From contig JAHNUO010000012.1 in assembly GCA_019787685.1 (NCBI GenBank), positions 620,001 to 684,000 of the forward strand: DNA of 64,000 bases. Reading direction: 5' to 3'. The stretch's first letter is position 1; each line of letters begins with the position of its first letter. The position numbers and the translations under genes are program-made. The notes under the pieces are model-generated. The model had not been told where the DNA came from, searched no databases, and saw only the letters and a list, made by a program, of their open reading frames with translations. This document shows positions 34,309-46,494 of this stretch, piece by piece. This DNA comes from Chiua virens (Eukaryota; Basidiomycota; Agaricomycetes; Boletales; Boletaceae).

Positions 34309-35450
34309 CCTACAAGAGGCAGGAGGTTGAAACTAAGTTGAAGCTGAGGAAAGACTGGCGCGTTTAAATACAATCGAGTTCAAATCAACTCGTTGCACAC
34401 ACGCGGGCTTCGTTCGTCATTTGTTCGATCTGAGTCGTCATGTTTGTGACGCTTTTACACAGCAATGATAGCGGACGAGATAGCGGGCCCAGAACGGTGA
34501 ACATGCAACATTACAAGTAATGAGTGGCAGAGCGCTGAGCTGTGGAGTAGGTGGCGTGAAATAATGGATTCCTCAGTACAGCACAGCATTATGTAATATT
34601 GTAAGTATTTCCGATTATCATGAGTTATTCAAATTCCATATGTATTTTCAGTGCATGCTCAAGCTACGGCGGTGTAACGGTGGGCGCAAAGATGCTATAT
34701 GACTCATCGCTCAAGTGGATTGAGCATCCTGGATCCAACAACATTGTGGAAAAGCCGAAGGGTTGGGCGAATATCTTTCGTAAAGCTGATAAATCGAGTC
34801 TTTCAAGCGAAAGTGCCAAGTCTAGGGTGGAGAGTTATAGTGCTAGACGAAGCTGAGTCCGTACATTCTCCAGCAGAACCCATTAGACGGGGCGCAAATA
34901 TTCATCTACGCCCTGTGGGTCAAACCCTGGCTCAAGCGCTCATGATAATGTTCATCACCGTCGGAATACGGATTTCGGACTGGTCGTGTTTCTCCGGTCT
35001 ACTGATAAACGCCATAACCTTTCCCCCTTGTTGCACTCTATCCAGTCGTACATTCAGGAATCCCTCGACTACTTCATCGCGAATGCATTGCAACATTCGT
35101 CCTCGATGCATTCGGCATCTATCCCGTTCTAAACTTGACTTGACGCACACCAGACGTCGCTCCGATATCGCCAACGAGCGTCTTCCCACGTTCGAGCCCA
35201 CCGACACCGATTACCCCGTCATCCCTGCCCCAAGCATGCGCCGTCGCAACTCAAACGACCTCGAAGAACTCGGCATGGAGATCCGCAGGCTCGAAGAAGA
35301 GGGCGACAGCGACGATACGGGTGTGAATATGGTGCTGCCACAGAGGCGGACGTCGGAGCGGGTGGTGGAGACGCGGCGGAAGGTGACGATGACGAGGACA
35401 TCGTCCAAGAGGTACGGGACGCACGAGGGGGCGTGACGAACGGGCGGGAT
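34309..35450. repeat. Upstream flank of copy D, duplicated at copy E
   Basis: Blocks recur in order in the copy E flank: GCAATGATAGCGGACGAGATAGCGG-like (34460), CAGAGCGCTGAGC (34530), TCTTTCGTAAAGCTGATAAATCGA-like (34780), GTGCCAAGTCTAGGGTGGAGAG-like (34816), GATTTCGGACTGGTC-like (34970) and ATTCAGGAATCCCTCGACTAC-like (35055). An open plus-strand frame at 34699-35436 is not conserved in the other copy and I do not call it. A minus-strand end EIRIPTVMN (E copy: EIRIPTLMN) may be a remnant of a real gene. Confidence 0.6.
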
Positions 35451-35785
35451 TGGTTATGCGTGATCTAAAGGGATAATTGGGGTTGAGACCGGTATACGTG
35501 TGCGGAAAGTGTTGTACGAATAGTCACTCGTCGTTCGACTGGGGTTTTGTTGTATCAGTCAGCCCTCGTACTGTACTCTGACTGAAGGATGTTGTGAATG
35601 AATATGATCGTACTGATTCGTACATACTTAGTGGTTGGCGCCTTTCCAGTGGCTAACTCCGCGCGGTGCCAATGATGCTTCTATCGAAGCTGTTGTTCGT
35701 GTTACTACGTTGTAACCAGGATCGTGATGTTGACAATGGAGCCGCCCGGTGCGTAAAGACCAGAGAGTGTTGCTTGATGCTGACT

Positions 35786-38700
35786 ATGGGGAAAGAGCCT
35801 CCTTCGCTTGCCAAGACCTGGTCCGACTCGGACCACACCCACGAAATATGGGCAATGACATTTGCAACGAATGGGGAATATCTCGTAAGCGGTGACATGG
35901 TTGGCGTTCAAGTACGCCAAGTTGATGACTCGGACGGGAGACAAACAAGAACGATGGCAGCGGAGAGTGTCCAGTGTGTCGCGGTCTCAAAGGACGGCAA
36001 ATACATCGCAGCGGGAAGAGGCTGGGGTGGGGTGAGCATTTGGGATTCGACATACAACAAGGTCTTCGAGTATGATGACGAGCACGTCACCACTGCCGTC
36101 GATTTCTCTCCAGATTCTACCCGAGTTGTTATTGGATCGTGGAACAACGTCGCGACTGTCTGGGACATCTCGACCCGCGAGCAAGTTCTGCCGACATTTC
36201 ACCACACTAATTCCGTCGTGGCAGCGAAATACTCGCCACGAAGTGACCGAATTGCAACAGCGACTCCCGATTCCGTGTGGGTCTATGACAGCGGCGACGG
36301 GCACTTGTTCGTCAACATACCTGTGGGAGTGACTCCATTTTACAACACCGGTCTCCTCTGGTTCAACCAAGACATCTTCGTCTCATCCAACACCAAAATC
36401 AAGCAAATTGAAACAGCATCGGGGTTTTGTAAGTCGCTCATTGAGCACTCGATGAGCGCTTAGCGTGGCGATATTCCCGTAATACTTCGCTAAGGCTCGC
36501 TTGGTCGATTTTGAGAGCTGCGATTGGAGGAGAACTGCTCAACCGTTCAATCAAGAGTCGTCAAGCGATAACGTTATAAGCCCGCTTTCCTGATGAGATG
36601 TTGGTTTGACTGTCTCGGAGTGGCTGGTCCCCGAGAGCAGTAATTACGCGGGAATTGCCCTGCCGCAGCATGCAGATTTTATTGTCTACTCTGCGAACCG
36701 CACCATCACCTTTTTGGACATGTCGACGCACATACAAATTGAAATAATCCACCACGTTCAAACCATATGCTCAATTGCCCTCTCACCGGACGACCGCTTT
36801 CTCGCAATTGGTGGAGTAGACGGCAAAATCACCATCAAGGACCTCCAAGAGGTTCTTTTACTGCCTCATTCTGTTGTAAGTACATCCATTCAAGTTATTG
36901 AAATATACAATGGCGGTCGTACTTCCGATTCACCTTCTATGCTCCAAACTAATGAGTACTTTGTCTCTCAGGCGCCGTTCATCAATGTCAGTGACGCTGC
37001 ACTTGACTCCTGGAAGCAAGATCGGCTAACAGAGGCAGAATCGTTTTTGACCATGTCAATCGCGAACTCTGATCACCCTAGTCACCATGCACTCGCCAAC
37101 AGGGCACTTATACGGGCACGTTTGCAACAGTGCATCATGGCACTTGAAGATGCGGAAAGGGTGAACCAAGACTTACCTCTCTGGCGTGCCTAACACTCAC
37201 TATAATTGATCGTAGTCGATCAAGATTCGACCATCCACCATTGGTTACATTGCCAAGAGCACAGCGCTTATGGGTGTCGGAAAAAAGTCAGAAGGATGTC
37301 GAGTATACGATTTGGCATTCACGCGCTGCCATCCACACTATTTGGATTTTCTCTTGTTGATTAAGGTGGGTATTCCACTCAAGAGTGGAACTGAGCTCGA
37401 TTGACTCTCAACTGTGACTTATGCAGGCCGTTGTTTTATTTGTGGCCGGAAGACACGATGATGCAATGTCTCGTGTAGACGACCTCCGAGTCATCGCTAA
37501 TGCACAGCTCGATCTGATGTGCTGCATAGTCCAGGTATGTTAATGATCTGCTGGTACGCGACGTGACCGATGATATTTTTAGCAGGCATACATGCATCTT
37601 CACCTCGGAAACTTACTCATGGAATGCAACGAATACAATGACGCAGTACATTCATTCCAGCATGCGCAAGCTCAGGTGCGACACTACACGGGTCAACCGC
37701 TCGTGGTTGTCTCCTTGGTAAGTAATCACCTGATCGTCTATTGGTAATAGTTTATCATTTTTCACAGATATCTGGATGGAGGTTCGATAATCTGGGTATC
37801 ACAATCCGACAGCGTCTTTGTGAAGCCCTATACGCCACTGGTTGCACAGAGGGGGCGAGCGAATCTCTTCTTGAGACAGTCAATTTAGTTGACGAAAAGG
37901 TCTATATGAGAGAGCCTACGGTCAGGTGGATCTCAGGTCAACTTATGCTCCACTGTGCTTCATTTCGGCGCGTTCTGAAACTTCTGCAGATTTCACACGT
38001 CGATGTCTCTCGACCTCAGAAGGCGACAGTGGAGTTGTCTCAAAGGAAGCATCTCATCACGGAAGACCTTCGAAATCCTTCCAACCGCTTGTGAGGGTGT
38101 GGGCAAAATCAACATTGGCAAATGGCTCTTGGAAAGATGTCTTAGCTCCCGCTATCACGGTTAGTATTTAACTTCAATCTGGTATCCGTCATGAGCTCGA
38201 CATCATTCTGAAGTTTACAGCTTCGAGATTCACAATTTATCAAGTCATATGTGAGCATCTCGAGGCGATCGACCGCGTGACTGAAGCGAGCGAATGCTTT
38301 TGCCAAATGTTTTATGAATTAGAAGAACAGCTCGATAAACATCAAGAATGGGCTCTTGGTAAGTACGCTCGGACTCGGATATTGTGTACAGAATTGCTGT
38401 TTATATAAGCTCTTGTCTTTCAGACTTTAAACATCGCTGCTCAGAGAAGTTGGAGCACATCGGGGATAATGCAATGAGTGCTGAACGATACGACGAGGCG
38501 ATCTCCCAATATTCAGCCGCAGTCTCGCTTGGTCCGGAGGACCCACAAAGTCTCTTCATCAAACGAAGCAGAGCATATGTTGCTGGCGGAATGTGGGAGA
38601 GTGCATCGAATGATGCAGACGAGGTTTGTCCTTTTACTTGGTGTATGTCAGTTCCCGTCAAGACATCATCATTAGTTGATTGCACTCACTCCGGACTCAC

Positions 38701-40625
38701 CGTGGGGTTATGAAAGGAAGCATGCGGCTTTACACACGGCAAGAAATTATGACGATGCAATAGACGCACTCGAGGTGATGTTGTCGAAGATGTCGCAATC
38801 GTCCGATCCAGAAATTCGTGGTGAGTGCATCCCATCTTATAATTGTCATTTTTACTAATTCCACTTCGAAGAACGCCGTCACCAATACGTCCATCCGGAG
38901 CAAACAAAGGCAGCCATATGCAGTGCTATCCAAGAATCCATCCGCGATTCGCCTCGTGTGCTGATTCATATTACCTCTGGTCGTCTCCTCGACAAATCAA
39001 AGCAAGCAGCCGCTTTCGAAGCGCTTCTGGTATACAAGGAGCTACTCTCCTCTATGACGACCCACATCGAACATTCCCGTATCGATGATGAAGTCCAACA
39101 GTATTATCGTTATGCTATGTTTTCGCACAAGTGGGAGGATAATGAGCCTCTTTTCCATCAAGTTGTGCACACCAACGTGTACGACCTCCAAAGGTTACCT
39201 ACTCACGACAAGCTACAGATGTTCTGCAAGATTGCTCGTGGTGCTGGATTCGATTGGGCATGGAGCGACACGTGTTGTATCGATAAATCGGATCACTTTG
39301 TGCTCCAAGAAGCCCTGGTCGCCATGTTCAGGTGGTACGAGGGTTCTGCCATCACGATAGTCTTTCTTCTTGGTGTTCACTCTCCGTCACGGCGCGGCGA
39401 TCTCATTCAGAGCATTTGGAATACTCGAGCCTGGACATTCCAAGAGTATCATGCTTCCAAGACAGTCAGATTCTATGCCGAGGATTGGACGCCATATTTG
39501 AACCTCGATGTCGCTAATCACAAGGATTCACCTGAGATCATCTCCGAGATGGAGGAGGCGACTGGCATCTCAGCACGGGCCCTCATGACACTCCGACCAG
39601 GCCTAGATGATATACGGGAAAAATTATGTCTGGCTTCAGAGCGAAAGACAACACTCATTGAAGATGCAGCGTACTCTCTGCTCGGCATATTCTCTGCTTC
39701 TTTGCCTGTTGTGTATGGCGAGGGGGACAAGGCACTTGGACGACTCTTGGCTCAGTTGCTCACTAGCTCCGGAGACACAAACATACTTGCGTGGACAGGG
39801 AAATCAGGCAGCTTCAACAGCTGCCTCCCTGTTGCTGTCCCTGTGTTCAAGCAGTTGGCAACAACGCACGTTCCTTCCAATGTGCAACATCCCAAGATGG
39901 ACACGATCACGACTAATTTGCAAGCATCTGTGCCGAATATGCGCCTTGTCATGCAGCTGTATGAGCGACTGAACGAACTTCCCATTGCGTTTTTCGTAGG
40001 ACAACGAATGAAGCTTCCATGCATCACATTCAAACTCGACCCACTCTCAAGCTCTCGCGGTACGTCGGGACACATCTTTCGCGCCAAGGCGATCGGTCTT
40101 GGAGCTGTGGAGATCAAGACGACGGAGGATCTGACCAGATTAGGTTCTCTGGTCCTCGTTCACCCCTGGATAGATTTCCTCCTTGATCGACATCCTGTCG
40201 GGGGAATTGCGAGTCCGACATTTGAGGAGAACTCGAATATGGTCAGCCACTCGTCCTCGACAGGAAACATGCCGCCATTCCCTGGTCCCTCAGACACCGC
40301 TCCAGCGGCCAAACAAACACGCACCTTGAGTCTTGTTTCACGACTGGGACGGCCGTTCGCCTCCGGGTCACACACACCGCCCCGAGATATGGCGTCGCTC
40401 TTGTCCCCTTCATCGATGCCGCTGATGGAACGACAGAATCAGGCATTGCGGTTCATCGCACGGTTGAGCCAACGGTTCGGTTCGTTGTTATTCACACCTA
40501 CGCGTCAGAATGCGGCGGAATACAGGAGAGTCGCTGCGGAGAGTATGATCACCGTCCAGGTGGAGATTACGCCAGTGGCATTGAGTAAGCTAGTTGATGG
40601 TGTGCGTGTACTGGACGTGCTCTGA
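35786..40625 (+). CDS. WD40-TPR-HET protein (vegetative-incompatibility type)
   Basis: Twelve exons (first 35786-36428, last 38872-40625) join in phase to 1360 residues with no break. Order seen: WD40-like blades in exons 1-2 (HEIWAMTFATNGEYLVSGD, VDFSPDSTRVVIGSW, SIALSPDDRFLAIGG); TPR-like helices in exons 3-11 (ALANRALIRARLQQCIMALE, AMSAERYDEAISQYSAAVSL); then in exon 12 a HET domain, with YYRYAMFSHKWEDNE, FDWAWSDTCCIDKSD and IWNTRAWTFQEYHASKTVRF. HET domains trigger cell death in fungal non-self recognition; WD40 and TPR repeats are typical sensor or binding modules. No NACHT or NB-ARC motif is visible. The start is the Met of MGKEPPSL; an upstream in-frame Met at 35666 is less likely. I recall closely similar proteins annotated as HET-E-1-like in Rhizoctonia solani. 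Confidence 0.92.
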
Positions 40626-41348
40626 GTTTTTTTTTTTCCCTTTTCGCAATGTGCGTCTGCCGCCACATCTCATTATATCTGTCTAATAACCAGATTTGAA
40701 GTAGAACTGATTACCCTCAGATCTAACCTGACCATATATTCATTTCCCTGCGAACTTGTATATATTCCATTATGTGCAATGTCCTGTTGAGCGTAGATGG
40801 CGGCTTTGAATCGAAACATGCGCCGTGCTATTGTCCGATACTGTAGGGTTTAATTCTGTTTAAGCTGTGATCTATGATGCCTCCAGTGCTGGGGGACCAG
40901 GAGCCTCCGCAGGACATGAGAGGTGTCGCAATGTGGCTAGATAACCACGCCACGTGTCAAACCAACCCCAACTTGAAGCCTTGTTCTTTCTCGAATCGGG
41001 ATCTCCTGCCAAGAAAGGAGCTCGATCTGCGTCCGCTTCATAGCAGTGACCAATTGTGGAAAACAAAAAAAAAAAACAAGGTAAGGTCAGAGTCCCACCG
41101 AGTCCAATAATCAATTCATGCGTCTCCATGGCTGTGCCACCATCTCCATCGGACATTTTCACTGGGTCGACGAATCCTCAAGTTGAATCCTGCTCTGACA
41201 CGTTTTGGGGTAATACTATATAACACATGACATTGACTAGCTCGTAAGAAAAAAGTATGCGGCACGGAACTTAGGAAACTTAATATTAATAGGGAACATG
41301 ATCCAGGATAAAGCGCGGAGTTTACTGTGCAACCTTTCTCCCCCTCCG
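40626..41348. other. 3' flank of the HET gene, no gene seen
   Basis: Begins with a T-rich run after the stop. From about 41290 the sequence is the 3' flank of copy E and resembles the flank of copy D near 33020-33078. An open stretch at 40874-41110 has no features that support a gene. Confidence 0.4.
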
Positions 41349-42566
41349 TCAAAACCCCAGGCACTGTAAGAAAGCACGGAATGGCTGAGGGACCCAGTTC
41401 AGTCGCGAGGCCCTTTTGGGCCGTCCATTGTCTTCCCCTACCGGTTGCTTGGCTGTTTTGGGTCGCTCCTCCGTTGTGTCTGCACGTGTAACCTTGATCA
41501 CCCTATCTAATCTATTCCGGTCTTCTTCGGCGCGCTACCATCCTCTGTTCAAGTTCCTTGCGGTCTTGCTCTAGCTCGGCCCTCAGAGAAAGATCGTTAG
41601 CGGCCGTGGCCTCCTCCATCTCTCTCCTCAGGTCCGCCAACTCTTGTTCATGTTTTTTCTGCATCTCGCGCATCTCAGCAGTAAGGATAACGCCGGCCGA
41701 CGTATCACCTAGCTTCATTCCCCTGTCGCAGTTCTCTTGTATCTGCATCGTCACGGGTGGGAGAGTGATGAGCTCGGATAAGATTTGCTGCGCAGACTCG
41801 ATATTATCTGAGTGGCGGCGTATTTCGGCCTTGTTGTCGATAAGATCTTTGAACGCTCCGCGCACTAGGGAATCCTGACGTCTGCTTCCCTCCTCATCCG
41901 TGACACGGCTCCAGTTCGTAGTGACGATACGAACGTGGTCGAGGTTCTTGTCTCCGCAGAGTGCCTGCAGCATCTTGATATTCTTTCGCGCAAGACCACC
42001 AACGCGAGGATCTGAGATGCGATGCATGTAGATAATGCCATTAAGTTTTTGCTTCATCCTGAGATAAGCAAAAATCAGAAGTGGAGATGCATGGCGAATC
42101 AATCAAGCACTTACCCATTCTCGGGCTCCAGGAAGCGTACGACTTTCTCCAGGATATCCGTGTCGGTGACTCCTTCTCGGGAGTCGTCGAAACCTGGCGT
42201 GTCAACCAGAGTCACGTTACGATGAGTCTTCATGTCCGTGTACTCCGTGGTGTGAACTGCGGAAGTTTCGGAATCGGGAGTGTGCCCGATGTGAATGCTT
42301 TCGTCGTTGGTGAGAAGCTTGATGAACTACGTAAAAAAGTATAAGGGTATGGTTTGTAAAGGTATCAGTCACTCACAGTAGACTTTCCTACTCCACGAGG
42401 AGGAAGAACGTTGGGTTAGTATATTATGACCAGTGGTCCATTGTTGTCGAGGATGATGTACCAGTACCAGTCGCACCCATCACGCTGTGGATGCATGTTA
42501 GCTACACTTGAGCTCATGGATAGAAAGAATTCTGTACGCAATCACAGGGTGACCTGATATGTCCAT
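41349..42566 (-). pseudogene. AIG1-like GTPase (copy E), frameshifted
   Basis: Closest relative of copy D. Starts MDISGHPVIA (42566), then VMGATGTGKST, FIKLLTNDESIHIGHTPDSE, VTLVDTPGFDDSREG, NGIIYMHRISDPRVGGLARK and QKKHEQELADLRREMEEATA. The ten-A run of copy D is absent here. Instead one extra base at about 41535 shifts the frame after LEQRM, giving VARRRRPE and a stop at 41512. The other frame continues EEDRNRLDRVIKV to FLQCLGF at 41349, matching copy D. So the G domain and first coiled coil are open, and only the tail differs. Confidence 0.82.
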
Positions 42567-44580
42567 GTTTGGCAGGCAAGAAGTTGAAACGAAAGCAAAA
42601 GCTGAGGAGACAGAGGCTTGGTAGGGCAAGCCGGTCTATAGTGCATTTATATGCAATCATCGTTGGATACACGCGTGCTTCGTCCGCTTTTCAGTCGTTG
42701 CGAGTCCTCGTGTTGCGATGCTTTACACAGCAATAGTGACGGGCGAGATAGCGGATCCAGAACGTTGAAATATGACATTATAAGCAGTGAATAGCAGAGC
42801 GCTGAGCACTTGATTCAGAGCAGGTATGAAGTAAGTAGCAGTAGAAGGGAGAAGGGCTGGCGTGGGATGTTTACTCACCGGTACTGTATCTGAGAACATC
42901 TTGGACCAGCCTGAGCTCAAGGTCAACATGTTTCTGCATGCTCAGCGCTCAGCGCTCAGCTGTCGCTTACTCGTGACAGGCCGCAACCGGGTCCTCGGCT
43001 ATGACTCAAGGCGCACACGTTGTAATGCTGTTGGGCGCAAAGGAGCTATATTAATGACTCGTCACTCAAGTGGACTCCCACTCGTCAGAAGGCACGATCA
43101 ATTGAAAGTCAACTGTGCTAATGGACACTTCTGTGAGACTTCAAGTTCTTCATCGCTTTGTCCGTCCTAGTTGTGTTTTGTGACTGCGTGACAGTATCGT
43201 ACTGTTTGCTAGGCGCTATAGCTATGTAATAGTAACCCGGTGGAACCAATCAAGTTGGCTTTGAGTATTACTAACGCCATTTGGGAACCAGAATCACAGC
43301 TTGTACTTGGGTGTACTTAATATGAACCTCGGGGGTCATGTGGCAGGATGCAGCAACATGATTCTGTTCCACCATTTCGAGCGACTCCCGCGACCATGAG
43401 GTACCATATATATGGTGATGTTCACGTCATCTCACCCTTCTCATCCCGCAAAACTGATACGTACCTCATAATAGTACCTCCCGCCGATCAGAGTAATGGG
43501 TGTAGTGATGGACAGGAATACGCGTAAACAAGCTCGCGGTGTGAATAAAATACAATACTGATTCTGCAAAAGTCGAAGGGCTGGGTGAACATCTTTCGTA
43601 AAGCTGATAAATCGAACTTTTCAAGAAAAAGTGCCAAGTCTAGGGTGGAGAGTGTCAGACGAAACTGAGAGCTCGTGGACAACATTTGCTACTGTGACTG
43701 CAAGACTATGCTCGCCCATACCAATCATAGGATCTAGAACGGACTCCAAAGCTCGACGCACCGCAGGCGAAGTTCAGGAATTTATTTCTAGTCGATTGTC
43801 ACACCTTTGCAGAATTATACTCGTGGTGGTGGTGGCTGCATCGCCTTGGATATACGAGGGTGCGTAAGAGGTGAACGTATCTACCGAGTTTGATGTTGGG
43901 CATCAAGCAATCAGCCTCGACCGGGCTCGGGATATCCAGAAAGTCATTTCCGTACATTCTCCCACGGAAGCTATTGGATACTGTAGGCATTGTCAATTTC
44001 ATCTACGCCCTCTTGGTCAAACCTACTGGCTCATGTTCATCAACGTCGGAATCCGGATTTCGGTCTGATTATGTTGCTTCATGACTACATGGTCTGCTGA
44101 CAAACGTTTTTCAGTGTTGATCTCGCCAACAGAGCCATTCGCCTTGCGTTCGCATTCCATAACTTCGATTTTTCGAGATATTTCCCCTGGCTCCCCACCC
44201 AGTCGTACATTCAGGGGTGAGGAAAGTGCGAGGCATTTGCACCCTTTCCAAATCCATTCGTCCAGAATGATTGCGGCATCTCTGGGAAGCGAGCAGCATG
44301 AATGTCAGCCAATGAGTCGAATTCTGGTCAAAGTCAGGAATCCCTCAACTACTTTATCGCGAATCCATTACAACATCTGCGATTCCACGGTTCATATTGG
44401 GACTTGTGCAAAATATCCTGCCTTGTCTTCCAGTCCTCAAGGGGATGGGATGGCGCGATCGAACTCCAGCTGTGGCATCCGTTACCATTTCAGCCCTCGT
44501 AAGCGACCTACATAAAATAACGATCAACGGTAAATAAAGAGAGGCATCGTGAAAACAAGTCTCGAATTGTTGATACGAAC
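42567..44580. repeat. Upstream flank of copy E, duplicated at copy D
   Basis: Matches the 34309-35450 flank in blocks near 42720-42800, 43565-43660 and 43940-44350, with about 700 bases of extra sequence (42900-43560) between them that the D flank lacks. No intact gene is seen. A minus-strand frame STLDLALFLEKFDLSALRKM (43660-43560) has a partner in the D flank, so it may be a remnant of a real exon. Confidence 0.55.
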
Positions 44581-45222
44581 GTACAGCATATTGACCACTG
44601 CTAGTTGAACTGCACAAACAAGGAGGGACCGCGACTAAATGATAATCACGATTCCGAGGGTTCCACCGTGGGTGGAGGATGCAACAGGCATTCTTCAAAT
44701 ATTTCAGCAGTTCTATGTAGAAACAATAGATCAGTATGAGAAATAAACAATAATACCGCATGTACACGCACACAGAGCACTATGTAAACCGCCATACTCA
44801 GAAGAATAAGTAGCCTCCTTTTCGTGACTCATTGAGGGGGCCTCACAGTGCAGTGGTTGGCATTGATTAATGTCTCAGCGCGACCTCAGAAAGTCACATT
44901 TTCAGATGCAGACCATTGCAACTCGAACCGTGACATGGGGGCCAGTCCAGTGTGTTGAGTTCTGGTCCATTGACGAGTAACACATACTGTACTGGATTGA
45001 GACGTTCCGCAGTGTATTTCTTGTGAAATTCTTGAAAGGGACGTCGGTCATTGGAGGCGTACCTGGAAGGCTCCGAGTACGTACACTTTAGTAGTCAGCA
45101 GTGATCCGAGCGGGGAATGAGTGGTGAAACACCGCCTACCATTCTCTGAGTCACAGACTTGGCTGAAGTTATCCAGGAAGACAGAAGCAAGACCAGACCT
45201 GAGACTCACAATATCCTCTTCC
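44581..45222. other. Upstream of the acyltransferase gene, no gene seen
   Basis: No conserved frame, no RNA gene and no clear TATA box. Confidence 0.35.
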
Positions 45223-46494
45223 ATGTTGTCATTGTGGAGTGCTCTCGATATCCCGTTGACGCGAATCCCCATCGATGGTACAACACTGGTGTCGCATGTC
45301 TTCCCTCCGGTGGTTTGTTCCTTTCTGGTAGCAGTCTTGGCTGTCACGCCGCAGACGCGCACCATCCGCTTCGCGCTATGGCCTGTCGTCGCGTTGTTAG
45401 CATTGCGCGCGGCACTTTCCGTGGACGTGTCGTTCGGCAAGCCAGAGCGAGAATTCCTCAACATCGACATGGTGGTGAGTATTTTTCGACATCCAACTTT
45501 ACTTTCAAAGGACAGGACTGAGACCAGTTTTTTTTTTGCAGCTCTCAATGGTTTACATCGGTACGCGTACCCTCGAGTGGTCACTGGCAAAAGAACCGCT
45601 CGTGCGATACCTTCGTCCAGCAAAGAGCACGCCATCCACTATCATGGACGCCCTTGATCTCGTATCAAACCTTCGTGGTCATGGTTGGGAATGGGCTCGC
45701 GGATCACCTATTCCGCGCGAGACTCGACCTACCGATCGCCCGGCGTTCCTTCTTTACACACTGCTTTCTGCTCTCGCACATGCCCTGATATGCGGCGCTC
45801 TCCACCGGGCAGTCCTGTCCCTCGCACCTGGGGGCACCGGACCCGTCCTCGAAGGATCTACCATCCTCGACGACTCGCTTCCTCTCCTAGTCTGCTATTT
45901 CAGAGCGAGCTTTATTTCGGTTCTGTGTGCCTTTGCCATCTACGCGGTCCTGCAGATGGCCTACGACCTAGCTACGATACCAGCCATCCTCTTCCTCGGC
46001 CAGGACCCCGCTCAATGGCCCCCCGCATTCGACGCGCCATGGTACGCGACGTCGCTGAGCGACTTTTGGGGTCGCAGGTGGCACCAGTGGTTCCGCCAGA
46101 CCTTCCTCCTCCTCGGCTCTCCGTTGTCGTTCTTGTTTGGTACCATCGGTAGGGTTTCGGAGTGTTCCTTGCATCGGCGGTGTTCCACCACATCGCGATG
46201 AGCACGCTCAACGGCCAGATAGAATTCAGGTGGATGCTTGTCGGGTTTGGGATGATGGCCCCGGGTATCATTGCCGAGCGGGCATTTTATCGGCTGACGG
46301 GGTGGAAGGTGGGTGGCGTGGTGGGTTGGATCTGGACGATGACCTGGTTGCTTCTGTGGGGTACTGTGATGGTCGAAGGGTTCGCGCGGGCGGGGTTGTT
46401 TGGCTGCTCGAGCTTTATTGACAACGCGTTGCCGGTACGGATCTGGATAGAGCGCTTGGTGATCGATTTCGATGCCTGGCTGCATACCTTTTGA
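45223..46494 (+). CDS. Wax-synthase-like membrane O-acyltransferase, one apparent frameshift
   Basis: Two exons (45223-45474, 45542-46494). The protein is hydrophobic with about eight likely membrane segments, for example VVCSFLVAVLAVTP, WPVVALLALRAAL, FLLYTLLSALAHALICGALH and VGGVVGWIWTMTWLLLWG. The block SLSDFWGRRWHQWFRQTF followed by FLASAVFHH is the fungal wax synthase domain signature (MBOAT-like, with a conserved His), predicting transfer of an acyl group onto an alcohol in the ER membrane; the substrate is unknown. Near 46150 one base is missing relative to the expected frame (IGRV-F-GVFLAS), in a G/T run, so the two halves lie in different frames. It may be an assembly error, a real pseudogene, or a very short unusual intron. 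Confidence 0.8.

Noticed and set aside
34699..35436. A 245-residue plus-strand protein.
   Set aside because: The frame is not kept in the duplicated flank near copy E, has no recognisable domain, and overlaps minus-strand remnants that are conserved.
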